Of a stretch of 64,000 nucleotides of DNA, positions 10,746 to 18,801 are shown piece by piece (position 1 is the first letter of the stretch; every line of letters starts with the position of its first letter). The stretch spans positions 248,001 through 312,000 of the forward strand of contig NZ_MEHT01000009.1 in NCBI RefSeq assembly GCF_001870675.1. Direction: 5' to 3'. The notes below the pieces were generated by a model. It had not been told where the DNA came from and searched no databases. It saw only the letters and a program-made list of their open reading frames with translations. The position numbers and the translations under genes are program-made. This DNA comes from Roseinatronobacter thiooxidans. GTDB lineage: Bacteria; Pseudomonadota; Alphaproteobacteria; Rhodobacterales; Rhodobacteraceae.

Positions 10746-11273
10746 TCAGAAACTCAGGGCAGAGCGCGACAAGACATATAGCATGCCCCAGACCGCTGTG
10801 ACGAAAATCGCAATCACACCCACCAACTGCACCCAGAACCGATGCCGCAACAAGGCCCGACACAGCTTGTCCCCCTGCAACGATTCGCGCTCGATCCGGA
10901 AGGACATACGCAATTCCATCAGCCGCACCAGCGTCATGGGGAACACCAGAAGGAAAACCGCCTGCGCGAATTCCAGCCAGTACACGAAGGCAAGAAGCAC
11001 GATCAATGTCAGGACTGCGGCTGTGAAGGCCACAATCCAATGGCCCGCGCGGCGCATCAGCGACAGTTTGCGGCGGACATGAATGCCAACAAGCATCTCA
11101 AGATCATGCAGGTTTTGCCCTTGGTCCCTGCGCGCGCGCATGATCAGATCGAAGGATGCGCCCATCACAAACTGACTGGCTGCGGACCAATACAGCGCAA
11201 GCACAATCCAGAACCAGACCGACGAGAAGGACCGCATATTGATAAGGCTGAATATGTTTTCCAGAAAAGTCAA
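10746..11273 (-). CDS. Four-helix membrane protein upstream of mfd
   Basis: The 175-residue product has about four predicted membrane segments (near residues 18-40, 78-98, 100-118 and 145-168). Basic loops and an RRDQGQ patch lie between helices 1 and 2. I recognise it as a type conserved next to mfd in Rhodobacteraceae. Some databases name it a component of the SufBCD complex, but nothing in the sequence supports a role in iron-sulfur assembly. It may be cotranscribed with mfd. Function is unknown. Confidence 0.75.
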   Translation of the reverse strand: MTFLENIFSLINMRSFSSVWFWIVLALYWSAASQFVMGASFDLIMRARRDQGQNLHDLEMLVGIHVRRKLSLMRRAGHWIVAFTAAVLTLIVLLAFVYWLEFAQAVFLLVFPMTLVRLMELRMSFRIERESLQGDKLCRALLRHRFWVQLVGVIAIFVTAVWGMLYVLSRSALSF

Positions 11274-11394
11274 AATGCCCGCGCCCTGATGATGCTTGTG
11301 CTGTCCCTACATGCAACGCAGCGCGGGGCAGCGCAAGCGGACAAAACCTTTCACACAGCCCGACAAAGCGCCAAAAGGTGGCGCTACCATGTGA

Positions 11395-11408
11395 AGATTG
11401 CGCTAACG
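11395..11408. promoter_or_regulatory. Degenerate LacI-type half operator before gap1
   Basis: The 14 bases match 10 positions of the LacI-family consensus TGTTAGCGCTAACA. The right half GCGCTAAC is intact and the left half is poor. It lies about 90 bases before the first GAPDH gene. Alone it would be weak evidence, but better matches precede the second GAPDH gene and zwf. Confidence 0.35.
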
Positions 11409-11450
11409 ACCATATATGTGACTGATTTCGCCCTTTTTTTGACAGCTTGT

Positions 11451-11466
11451 GCTGGGTATACCCAGC
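11451..11466. promoter_or_regulatory. Perfect 16-bp palindrome before gap1
   Basis: GCTGGGTATACCCAGC is a perfect inverted repeat ending 28 bases before the GAPDH start. A TTGACA hexamer lies just upstream at 11439-11444, so the palindrome would sit in the spacer and -10 region of such a promoter. That is a standard repressor-operator position. The binding protein is unknown. Confidence 0.5.
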
Positions 11467-11494
11467 GTAACAGCACAGGCGCGGAGTAGACGTT

Positions 11495-12499
11495 ATGACA
11501 ATCACCATCGGCATCAACGGTTTCGGACGTATCGGGCGCTGTACCCTGGCCCATATCGCTGAAAGTGCGCGCAATGATGTCGAGGTTGTCAGGATCAACG
11601 CGACCGGACCTATTGAAACGAATGCGCATCTGCTGAAATACGATTCCGTGCATGGGCGTTTCCCCGGCACCATCCGCGTTGACGGCGACACGCTGGATCT
11701 GGGGCGCGGGCCGATCAAGGTCATGTCCACTTATGACCCAAGCGAGTTGGATTGGGATGGCGTCGATGTGGTGCTGGAATGCACCGGCAAATTCAATGAC
11801 CGCGACAAGGCAGCAGTGCATTTGGGCCGTGGTGCCAGCCGTGTGCTTGTGTCCGCCCCTGCCAAAAATGCAGATGCAACCATCGTTTATGGCGTAAACC
11901 ACCGTCTGCTGCGCCCCGAGCATCTGGTCGTGTCGAACGGGTCTTGTACCACCAATTGTCTTGCCCCGCTGGCCAAGGTTCTCAATGATGCGATCGGTAT
12001 TGAATCGGGCATCATGACGACAGTGCACAGCTATACGGGCGACCAGCCGACACTGGACCGCCGCCACAAAGACCTGTACCGCGCCCGCGCCGCTGCAATG
12101 GCAATGATCCCCACATCGACCGGCGCTGCGAAAGCACTGGGCGAGGTGTTGCCAGAACTGGCAGGCAAGCTGGATGGCACCGCCCTACGCGTGCCCACCC
12201 CAAATGTCAGCGCTGTGGACCTGACCTTTCAAGCCGCGCGCGATGTGACTGTGGCCGATGTAAACGAGATTATGCGCGAGGCCGCCGCCGGTCCAATGGG
12301 TGCCGTATTGTCCTATGATCCAGAGCCGAAAGTCTCGATCGATTTCAACCACACGCCATATTCTTCGATCTTTGCGCCTGACCAGACCAAAGTTGTGGGC
12401 CGCCGCACTGTGCGCGTTTTGGCATGGTATGACAATGAATGGGGCTTTTCGTGCCGCATGGCAGATGTCGCCGCCGCAATGGGCCGCCTGATCCACTGA
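11495..12499 (+). CDS. gap: Type I GAPDH, predicted NADP(H)-preferring
   Basis: Glyceraldehyde-3-phosphate dehydrogenase interconverts glyceraldehyde 3-phosphate and 1,3-bisphosphoglycerate. The Rossmann motif NGFGRIGR (residues 8-15) and the catalytic segment SCTTNCLAP are intact, and length (334) is normal. Where NAD enzymes carry an acidic residue after strand beta-2, this protein has Ala36 (INATG). At the Leu-Pro pair that closes on the adenosine ribose in NAD enzymes it has Arg189-Arg190. Both changes favour NADP(H), so an anabolic, GapB-like role is inferred. It is a paralogue of the GAPDH 0.9 kb downstream, which keeps Asp36. A gcggag ribosome site precedes the ATG. Confidence 0.95.
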   Translation: MTITIGINGFGRIGRCTLAHIAESARNDVEVVRINATGPIETNAHLLKYDSVHGRFPGTIRVDGDTLDLGRGPIKVMSTYDPSELDWDGVDVVLECTGKFNDRDKAAVHLGRGASRVLVSAPAKNADATIVYGVNHRLLRPEHLVVSNGSCTTNCLAPLAKVLNDAIGIESGIMTTVHSYTGDQPTLDRRHKDLYRARAAAMAMIPTSTGAAKALGEVLPELAGKLDGTALRVPTPNVSAVDLTFQAARDVTVADVNEIMREAAAGPMGAVLSYDPEPKVSIDFNHTPYSSIFAPDQTKVVGRRTVRVLAWYDNEWGFSCRMADVAAAMGRLIH

Positions 12500-12567
12500 T
12501 CCTAACGAGTGTTCCGCGCCTGACACAATAGCCCGCCATGCGCGACCAAGGTCAGCTTTGCGGGACT

Positions 12568-12779
12568 TTTCAGCCGTTCGCGCGGAGTCGAGGCGCGTAG
12601 CGCCGCCGCGCATCGCCGGGCCGTCCCCCGGCACGGCGATTTGGCTTGGCTACGCGCAAAGCCCTGATCTTCCGCGGATTTGGCTGGCATAAAGTTATCC
12701 AGCATAGATCGGGGATCGCCGCACCACGGCCCGACGCTGCGCAGCTTGGGTCACGTCTTCAATGTCCGCCAAACCCTCA
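12568..12779 (+). repeat. Dispersed structured repeat, copy 1
   Basis: About 212 bases closely matching copy 2 (14903-15113) on the same strand and copies 3 and 4 (42834-43046, 62365-62576) on the opposite strand. The core hairpin (12612-12640) has arms ATCGCCG and CGGCGAT extended by GCCG/CGGC, with one G-A mismatch. A motif reading GGATTTGGCTGGCATAAAG follows. The outer ends are rough inverted repeats of each other (GCGTAGCGCC against GACGCTGCGC). No reading frame is conserved. It lies between gap1 and the rhodanese gene. Confidence 0.85.
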
Positions 12780-12833
12780 AAGCAATCATTGCGAATCCTT
12801 TGTCAGGGGTCTGACACCAGTCAAAACGAGTAT

Positions 12834-12867
12834 GCAAAACCCGCCGGCCCGCTGGCGGGTTTTGCAT
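12834..12867. terminator. Intrinsic terminator downstream of gap1
   Basis: A 13-bp perfect stem (TGCAAAACCCGCC and its complement) encloses GGCCCGCT. It lies about 330 bases after the gap1 stop and beyond repeat copy 1. The gap1 messenger therefore probably carries the repeat in its 3' untranslated region. Confidence 0.8.
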
Positions 12868-12939
12868 TTGTGATATTTTGTCGCCTTTCATCCGCATGGC
12901 AAAACGAGTACACATTCAAAAAATCATAAGGGTCTATTC

Positions 12940-13353
12940 ATGTTCCGCCTTATCGCCTCACTGCTGGCCACAGTCTTGCTCATCACCCCTGTCGCGGCGC
13001 AACAGGTCTACACCGCCCAGCCATCTGCGCAGCAATTGCAAGAGGCACCTGTTCTGCTGGTCGATATCCGCCAGCCGCATGAATGGGTCGAAACTGGCGT
13101 CTTGCCCAATGCGATTTTGCTGCCCTTCAACGATCCGGCCAGTTTTCTCAAAGCCTTGCAACCCCATCTGCAAGCCGGCCAACCCGTTGCGCTGATCTGC
13201 CGGACAGGCAACCGCACCGCGCGCGCCGCGCAGATCATTGCGCCTGAACTGGGTGTTCCGGTCATTGACGTGGCTGGCGGTATCTTCCGGCTGATGGGCG
13301 CTGGATATACCCCTGCCCAGCCCACGCGTGCCCAGGGCTGCACAATCTGCTAG
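12940..13353 (+). CDS. Periplasmic single-domain rhodanese
   Basis: The 137-residue product has a signal peptide (about 1-21, ending Val-Ala-Ala-Gln) and one rhodanese domain. The active-site loop is CRTGNR, with the catalytic cysteine near residue 87 that would carry the persulfide. The last residues contain a second cysteine pair (GCTIC), which may be redox active. Rhodaneses transfer sulfane sulfur, but the donor and acceptor here are unknown. It sits alone between the two GAPDH genes, separated from the first by the repeat and terminator. Its ribosome site is weak. Confidence 0.85.
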   Translation: MFRLIASLLATVLLITPVAAQQVYTAQPSAQQLQEAPVLLVDIRQPHEWVETGVLPNAILLPFNDPASFLKALQPHLQAGQPVALICRTGNRTARAAQIIAPELGVPVIDVAGGIFRLMGAGYTPAQPTRAQGCTIC

Positions 13354-13402
13354 ACTGCCTGCGATGGCTTGCGCAACGCACTTGAAAAGCCTTGCCGTGA
13401 TG

Positions 13403-13416
13403 TGTTAGCGCAAACA
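13403..13416. promoter_or_regulatory. LacI-type operator before gap2
   Basis: TGTTAGCGCAAACA matches 13 of 14 positions of the LacI-family consensus TGTTAGCGCTAACA. It ends 23 bases before the gap2 start, where a bound repressor would block transcription. In Rhodobacter sphaeroides the LacI-family regulator CceR controls central carbon genes. Assigning this site to a CceR orthologue is inference. Confidence 0.6.
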
Positions 13417-13439
13417 CAAATTCATGCGAGGAGATGACG

Positions 13440-14441
13440 ATGACCACACGTCTTGCAATCAACGGGTTTGGCCGGATCGGGCGGCTTGTGCTTCGCGCGC
13501 TGGTCGAACAGCAGCGCGATGATCTGGAGATCGTCGCCATCAACGATCTTGGCCCGGTCGAAAGCAACGCCCATCTGCTGCGCTTCGACTCGATCCATGG
13601 CAGATTCCCCACTGATGTAACCGTAGACGGCACCAGCATCGATGTCGGGCGCGGCCCCATCATGGTCACTGCAGAACGCGACCCAGCCAACCTGCCTTGG
13701 AATGACATTGACATCGTGCTGGAATGCACCGGCATTTTCACCGATGCCGACAAGGCCAAGCTGCATCTGGGGCGCGCGGGCAAGGTTCTGGTCTCGGCAC
13801 CCTCAAAAGGGGCGGATAAAACCATTGTATATGGCGTGAACCATGGCACCCTGACGGCAGGCGACAGGATCGTGTCAAACGGGTCCTGCACCACCAATTG
13901 TCTGGCGCCTGTGGCAAAGGTGCTGAATGACGCAGTGGGCATTTCGCGCGGGTTTATGACCACGATCCACAGCTATACCGGCGACCAGCCCACGCTGGAC
14001 ACAATGCACAAAGACATGTACCGCGCCCGCGCCGCCGCCATGAGCATGATCCCCACCAGCACTGGTGCTGCCAAAGCTGTGGGGCTGGTGCTGCCGGAAC
14101 TCGACGGCAAGCTGGACGGGGTCGCCATCCGCGTGCCCACGCCCAATGTCTCGGTCGTGGACCTGACATTTGAAGCCGCGCGCGATGTGACAGTGGACGA
14201 GATCAATGCCGCAATGCGCGCCGCCGCCAGTGATGGCCCGCTCAAAGGCGTGCTTGGCGTGACCGACCAGCCCAATGTGTCGATGGATTTCAACCATGAT
14301 CCGCGCTCGTCCATCTTCCATCTGGACCAGACCAAAGTTCTGGAGGGGCGCATGGTGCGCGTGCTGTCATGGTACGATAATGAATGGGGCTTTTCAAACC
14401 GCATGCTGGACACGGCAGCGGCCATGGCACGCGCAAAGTAA
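13440..14441 (+). CDS. gap: Type I GAPDH, NAD-type
   Basis: This is the glycolytic glyceraldehyde-3-phosphate dehydrogenase. Like its paralogue it has NGFGRIGR at residues 8-15 and the catalytic SCTTNCLAP segment. It keeps Asp36 (INDLG), the acidic residue that binds the adenosine ribose hydroxyls of NAD and excludes NADP. I chose the ATG at 13440 because gaggag lies six bases before it. The in-frame ATG at 13434 directly abuts that site. The predicted length is 333 residues. A LacI-type operator lies 24-37 bases upstream. Two hairpins (14466-14491 and near 14628-14660) follow the stop. Confidence 0.96.
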   Translation: MTTRLAINGFGRIGRLVLRALVEQQRDDLEIVAINDLGPVESNAHLLRFDSIHGRFPTDVTVDGTSIDVGRGPIMVTAERDPANLPWNDIDIVLECTGIFTDADKAKLHLGRAGKVLVSAPSKGADKTIVYGVNHGTLTAGDRIVSNGSCTTNCLAPVAKVLNDAVGISRGFMTTIHSYTGDQPTLDTMHKDMYRARAAAMSMIPTSTGAAKAVGLVLPELDGKLDGVAIRVPTPNVSVVDLTFEAARDVTVDEINAAMRAAASDGPLKGVLGVTDQPNVSMDFNHDPRSSIFHLDQTKVLEGRMVRVLSWYDNEWGFSNRMLDTAAAMARAK

Positions 14442-14465
14442 GGCGCGCGGCGGTGAAGGTTGTAA

Positions 14466-14491
14466 AGGGGCCGCAGCTTCGGCTGTGGCCC
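14466..14491 (+). terminator. Hairpin after gap2
   Basis: GGGCCGCAG and its near complement enclose CTTCGG, a very stable tetraloop context. It lacks a real U-tract, so it may stabilise the 3' end or cause only partial termination. Confidence 0.4.
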
Positions 14492-14663
14492 ATAGCGATA
14501 CGGTGGCCAGTGCAGGCGCCGTTACATTAAAGCGTGCTGTTACCGCTCACATATGCGCCCACCGCAAGGCGGGCTTGCAACTCTGAATATTGTGCTGCGC
14601 TGCGGCATACCCCATCTTCGGGGGGAAGGGGCCATTCCGGCCCCACCCCAGATGGAGGTTGCC

Positions 14664-14828
14664 ATGACAACACTTCTTGCACGTATCCAAGACCGCCTGC
14701 GCAAGCGCGCAGCCTATGTCCGTACCAAATCAGCGCTGGAAAATATGCCGCTAGAGGTGGCGATTGATCTGGACCTGTACAAGCCAGATGCCGACAAGAT
14801 CGCGGCACGCGCGGTATATGGGCACTAA
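14664..14828 (+). CDS. Small basic protein, 54 residues
   Basis: The ATG is preceded by a strong gatggagg site seven bases away, which argues for real translation. The N-terminal half is a basic amphipathic helix with repeated Arg and Lys. The C-terminal half is acidic and ends in Ala-Arg-Ala-Val-Tyr-Gly-His. The layout recalls the short arginine-rich DUF1127 proteins of alphaproteobacteria, but the match is too loose to assert. It follows the second GAPDH gene on the same strand. Function is unknown. Confidence 0.7.
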   Translation: MTTLLARIQDRLRKRAAYVRTKSALENMPLEVAIDLDLYKPDADKIAARAVYGH

Positions 14829-14902
14829 TTTCTGCCGCCTGCCCCTTTGTTCCAGCGCGCACATGTGACGCGCGGTGTCTCAAAGGGCGGCTATGTGGCA
14901 CT

Positions 14903-15113
14903 CTTCAGCAGTTCGCGCGGAAACAAGGCGCGTAGCGCCGCCGCGCATCGCCGGGCCGTCCCCCGGCACGGCGATTTGGCTTGGCTATGCGCAAAGCCGT
15001 GATCTTTCGCGGATTTGGCTGGCATAAAGTGCTGTAGCATAAAGTCACGCTCGCCGCGCCACGGCCCGACGCTGCGCGGGTTGATCCACTTCCCCACTGT
15101 CCGAAAAGCCCTC
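14903..15113 (+). repeat. Dispersed structured repeat, copy 2
   Basis: This is the closest relative of copy 1. From the GTTCGCGCGG start through the core hairpin (14947-14975) to the GGCATAAAG motif the two differ at only a few positions. It then continues through the shared CACGGCCCGACGCTGCGC segment. It lies in the convergent gap between the 54-residue gene and coaD. Confidence 0.85.
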
Positions 15114-15163
15114 GAAACCGTCCATCAAGTTCTAGAGCCACAAGCCGACCACCGCCCCCTGCT

Positions 15164-15661
15164 TCAGCTTGCCCCGAATTTCGCCAGCAGCGCCTCGCGG
15201 ATCGGGGCTGAGACAAATTTGGACACATCCCCCCCCAAACGCGCAATTTCCTTGACCAGTTTTGACGCAATCGCCTGATGGCGGGCCTCTGCCATCAGAA
15301 ATACGGTTTCGATACTGTCATCCATCGCGCGGTTCATGCCAACCATCTGGAATTCGTATTCAAAATCTGTCACCGCGCGCAATCCACGGATGATGATGGA
15401 CGCGCCCACATCATGCGCGCAATCGATCAGCAGATTCTCGAACGGGTGGGCGACAATATCCACCCCTGTGCTGGTGCGAAGGTCGGCCACTTCCGCCTCG
15501 ATCATCGCCACACGCTCCTCCAACGTGAAGAGCGGCCCCTTGTCACGGTTTATCGCAACCCCGATCACCAGCCGGTCCACAAGCTGGGCCGCACGGGTGA
15601 TAATATCACGATGCCCCAGCGTCAGCGGGTCAAAAGTCCCCGGATACAGTCCGATGCGCAT
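15164..15661 (-). CDS. coaD: Phosphopantetheine adenylyltransferase CoaD
   Basis: CoaD joins AMP from ATP to 4'-phosphopantetheine, the penultimate step of coenzyme A synthesis. The nucleotidyltransferase motif TFDPLTLGH lies near the N-terminus, with its HxGH-like histidine. Further landmarks are IIRGLRAVTDFEYE and a C-terminal VSAPIREAL helix. I chose the ATG at 15661 because the G-rich ribosome site sits about six bases upstream. The ATG at 15667 directly abuts it. The 165-residue length is normal. Confidence 0.96.
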   Translation of the reverse strand: MRIGLYPGTFDPLTLGHRDIITRAAQLVDRLVIGVAINRDKGPLFTLEERVAMIEAEVADLRTSTGVDIVAHPFENLLIDCAHDVGASIIIRGLRAVTDFEYEFQMVGMNRAMDDSIETVFLMAEARHQAIASKLVKEIARLGGDVSKFVSAPIREALLAKFGAS

Positions 15662-15748
15662 AGGCATCCCCCCTCATGTCTTCCCTCGTGCGGGGACGCA
15701 ACAATATTGCGCGCGGATATGCAAGCCGCTTGCCGCAAAAACCTGCGC

Positions 15749-16183
15749 TTAATAGCCCATGATCATGCCGGTCAGCGCGTCTTTTTCCAGTTGCAGCTCG
15801 GACAGTTTCGCCGCGACCACATCCCCGATCGAGATGAGGGCGACCATCTCGCCCTCTTGCATGACCGGCAGGTGACGAAAGCGCTTTTGGGTCATGGTTT
15901 GCAACACCAGATCGGTACTGTCATCGGGGCTGCAGCCGAAAACGCTACGCGTCATCACGTCATCCACCTTGTCGCTCAGGCAGGCCGCGCCCCGCTTGCC
16001 CAACTCGCGCACGACATCGCGCTCTGACAAGATGCCCGCAACCGATTTGCCATCGGCCGATATCACAACCGCGCCGATTCGCTTGTCGGAAAGAATTTTG
16101 CTGGCCTCGGCCAAAGAAGTACCCGGCGGGACGGTCACAACACCTTGCTGCGGTTTGTTGCGGATGATCTGACTGACAAGCAT
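15749..16183 (-). CDS. CBS-domain pair protein
   Basis: The 144-residue cytoplasmic protein consists of two CBS domains (about 8-60 and 75-130). They have the usual pattern IGAVVISADGKSVAGILSERD and RHLPVMQEGEMVALISIGD. Such stand-alone pairs bind adenine nucleotides or NAD and act as energy sensors, but the partner is not evident. The start at 16183 (Met-Leu-Val-Ser-Gln) follows a strong aggaggc site. The reading frame extends further upstream without such a signal. Confidence 0.9.
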   Translation of the reverse strand: MLVSQIIRNKPQQGVVTVPPGTSLAEASKILSDKRIGAVVISADGKSVAGILSERDVVRELGKRGAACLSDKVDDVMTRSVFGCSPDDSTDLVLQTMTQKRFRHLPVMQEGEMVALISIGDVVAAKLSELQLEKDALTGMIMGY

Positions 16184-16462
16184 GAAACGCGCCTCCTGTT
16201 TTGTCGCTTGCGCAACCTGAACAGGCTGCGACACATTGGCCCAAGGTCCGCCAGTCAAGGCCCGTGTGTCAAGTGGAATAAAGCCTCGGCCCTGCGGGTT
16301 GGCGGCAGGGGGCGGGGGTGGTCGTGCAACAGGTGTATGTCCTGCACATGCCGCCTGCCTGCGTCAGCAGACGCTTGGCGCCAGCGCCCGACTTGCGACC
16401 GGGCAACCGCAGGTCTGCCCCGCCATGAGACCCCCCTCGATGGGGGGCGAATGGCGCCCCCA
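16184..16462. other. Intergenic gap without a gene
   Basis: No frame with a ribosome site or family resemblance is present in these 279 bases. A CCCCCC/GGGGGG hairpin near 16431-16448 lies just beyond the dgt stop and could slow leftward transcription, but it has no U-tract. Confidence 0.5.
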
Positions 16463-17671
16463 CTACAGGTAGCGCTCGGCCTGTGGCCGCTCGCCACGGA
16501 TCAGGCGCGCATGTTCCTGAATGGCAAACCTGTCGGTCATGCCAGATACATAATCCGCCACAATCCGGGCCAGTTCTGTGTCCCCATAGGCGGCATCCAT
16601 ATCGCGCCGCCACTCTGAGGGCAGCAATTCAGGCCGCGCCATGAATAACGGAAACAACTCGCGTACCATGGTTGTCACCTGCGCGCGCATTTCCACCACA
16701 GATGGCGCACGGTACATCCGGTTGAACAGGAATTGCCGGATCACCTTCAATTCCCGAAACAGCCGGTCTGAAAACCGGATGATCGTCAGATCAAGATCGC
16801 GGATATCCTGCGCATGGGTCAGATTGGCCGGCCCAAGCCGAGTCTCGGCCACCAGCAACACATCCTCGACCATCACCCCGAAGACGCGGCGCAGCGCCTC
16901 ATGCCGGCGGCGCATCACATCCAGCCCCGGATACAGACGGTCCACTTCGGCAAAGGCCGGGCCAGTGATCGGCAGGTCGATCAGATCAGCCTCGGTAAAC
17001 AGGCCAGAGCGCAACCCGTCATGCAGATCATGGTGGTTATAGGCAATGTCATCGGCAATCGCGGCCACCTGTGCCTCGGCGCTGGCATAACCGTTCAATT
17101 CCAGATCAAAGGCCGCGTTACATTCGACAAGCGCATAGGGCAGCGCCTCGCCCTTCAGGGGCGTGCCATCTGCGCGCGCCACAGGTCCGTTATGCTTGGC
17201 AATCCCTTCCAGCGTTTCCCATGTCAGGTTCAGCCCGTCGAAATCGGCATAATGCCGTTCCAGCAAGGTGACGATGCGCAGCGCCTGTGCATTATGGTCA
17301 AACCCGCCATAAGGGGCCATCAGATCGCATAGTGCATCTTCGCCCGTATGGCCAAAAGGCGGGTGCCCCAGATCATGCGCCAGCGCAATGGCTTCGGCCA
17401 GATCGGTATTCAGCCCCAACGCCCCTGCAAGCGTGCGCGCGACCTGCGCCACCTCAATGGAATGGGTCAGCCGCGTGCGATAGTAATCGCCCTCATGCTC
17501 GATAAACACCTGTGTTTTGTGCTTGAGCCTGCGAAAGGCGCTGGAATGGATAATCCGGTCGCGGTCCCGCTGGAAAGGCGAGCGGAAGGTGCTCATCGCC
17601 TCCGGGTGCAGACGCCCGCGCGAATCTTCGGGCCGTGTCGCATAGGGTTTGAGCATTTCATCTCCAGCCAT
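16463..17671 (-). CDS. dgt: dGTPase-like HD-domain triphosphohydrolase
   Basis: Enzymes of this family hydrolyse dNTPs to deoxynucleosides and triphosphate. The HD fold is recognised by RLTHSIEV, the AHDLGHPPFGHTGE motif and a later HHDLHDG motif, which together supply the metal ligands. The N-terminal segment contains RTRLTH and FRSPFQRDRDR. I place the start at Met-Ala-Gly-Asp (17671), with Met-Leu-Lys-Pro at 17656 as alternative. Longer starts would run into the divergent erpA gene. It is divergent from erpA with a gap of about 65 bases, so promoters must overlap. Confidence 0.93.
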   Translation of the reverse strand: MAGDEMLKPYATRPEDSRGRLHPEAMSTFRSPFQRDRDRIIHSSAFRRLKHKTQVFIEHEGDYYRTRLTHSIEVAQVARTLAGALGLNTDLAEAIALAHDLGHPPFGHTGEDALCDLMAPYGGFDHNAQALRIVTLLERHYADFDGLNLTWETLEGIAKHNGPVARADGTPLKGEALPYALVECNAAFDLELNGYASAEAQVAAIADDIAYNHHDLHDGLRSGLFTEADLIDLPITGPAFAEVDRLYPGLDVMRRRHEALRRVFGVMVEDVLLVAETRLGPANLTHAQDIRDLDLTIIRFSDRLFRELKVIRQFLFNRMYRAPSVVEMRAQVTTMVRELFPLFMARPELLPSEWRRDMDAAYGDTELARIVADYVSGMTDRFAIQEHARLIRGERPQAERYL

Positions 17672-17736
17672 CTTGCCGAACGCTATCGGTTTGCTTATAT
17701 CAGAGCAAAGTAATCGGAAATAAAGACAGGACCCCA

Positions 17737-18069
17737 ATGTCCCTGACCCTACCCCCCCGCGTAAGCGACCGCGCCTTTGCCCGTCTGGCCGAGATTGCCG
17801 AAGATACCGGAGAGGTCAAGGCCTTGCGCGTTGCCGTCGATGGCGGCGGCTGCTCTGGCTTTCAATATGATATCCGGTTTGACGCGCCCAATGCAGATGA
17901 TCTGGTGTTGGAAAAAGACGGTCATAAAGTGCTGATCGATCCCGTCTCGCTGCCCTTTCTGGAAAACGCAGTTGTCGATTTCACCGAAGAGTTGATCGGC
18001 TCGCGCTTCATCATTGACAACCCGAATGCGTCATCAAGCTGTGGGTGTGGCATCAGCTTCTCGATGTAA
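17737..18069 (+). CDS. erpA: A-type iron-sulfur carrier (ErpA/IscA family)
   Basis: The 110-residue protein delivers iron-sulfur clusters to apo-enzymes. The three conserved cysteines are present: one in GGGCSGFQYD (about residue 35) and two in the C-terminal SSCGCGISF. Length and spacing match the HesB/IscA/SufA family. Assignment to ErpA rather than IscA or SufA is from the isolated position outside an isc or suf operon. Confidence 0.92.
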   Translation: MSLTLPPRVSDRAFARLAEIAEDTGEVKALRVAVDGGGCSGFQYDIRFDAPNADDLVLEKDGHKVLIDPVSLPFLENAVVDFTEELIGSRFIIDNPNASSSCGCGISFSM

Positions 18070-18168
18070 CCTGCCTGAAAATCGGACATAACGGAAAGTT
18101 TGACCACGCAGGCATAGCCCACAGGTTGACCTTGGGGCAGGACTGGCCCACATCTGGCGCAAGCTGGG

Positions 18169-18801
18169 ATGGGAGGGCCAAGTTTGAAACCCGAAGCAAT
18201 TACGTCAAGCTACCGCCGTTGGGCACCGATTTATGACCTTACCTTTGGTCGCATCACCAATACCGGACGCCGCCATGCAACCAAAGTGGCCAATACAATT
18301 GGTGGCCGCGTGCTGGAAGTCGGCGTGGGAACGGGGCTTGCACTGCCCTTCTACAACCCGTCCCTTGACGTGACCGGGATCGATTTCTCCGACGATATGT
18401 TGACCCGCGCGCGCGCCAAGGTCGCAGAAGAGAAACTGACCCATGTGCGCGACCTGCGCCAGATGGACGCGCGCAAGCTGGATTTCCCCGATGCCAGTTT
18501 TGACACAGTCGTGGCGATGCATCTGATCTCGGTTGTCCCCGACCCCGAACAGGTCATGGCCGAGATGGCGCGCGTGTGCAAACCCGGCGGGCAAATACTG
18601 CTGGTCAATCATTTTGCCCGCGATGAAGGCTGGCTGGCATGGCTGGAACGCAAATTCGCCCCCTTCGCCGACTGGATGGGCTGGCATTCAAATTTCCCCA
18701 AAGATCGTGTGCTGGGCGTGTCTGACTTGCTGCTTGTCGAAGACACACCATTGACCAGTTTGGGGGTGTTTACCTTTTTGCGGATGGAAAAGGCCGCGTA
18801 A
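18169..18801 (+). CDS. pmtA: SAM methyltransferase, PmtA-like
   Basis: This is a class I methyltransferase with the SAM motif VLEVGVGTGLALP at about residues 45-57. The acidic motif II follows (GIDFSDDM), and the N-terminus reads YRRWAPIYDLTFG. This resembles the Rhodobacter-type phosphatidylethanolamine N-methyltransferase that makes phosphatidylcholine. Alternatives are other UbiE/COQ5-like enzymes. Start choice is open: the ATG at 18169 lies inside a GGGAGGG stretch that could serve a TTG at 18184. Confidence 0.75.
   Translation: MGGPSLKPEAITSSYRRWAPIYDLTFGRITNTGRRHATKVANTIGGRVLEVGVGTGLALPFYNPSLDVTGIDFSDDMLTRARAKVAEEKLTHVRDLRQMDARKLDFPDASFDTVVAMHLISVVPDPEQVMAEMARVCKPGGQILLVNHFARDEGWLAWLERKFAPFADWMGWHSNFPKDRVLGVSDLLLVEDTPLTSLGVFTFLRMEKAA

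Noticed and set aside
16184-16462. RNA gene before the CBS-domain gene
   Set aside because: Only a G/C-run hairpin is seen. No promoter, terminator or tRNA-like fold.
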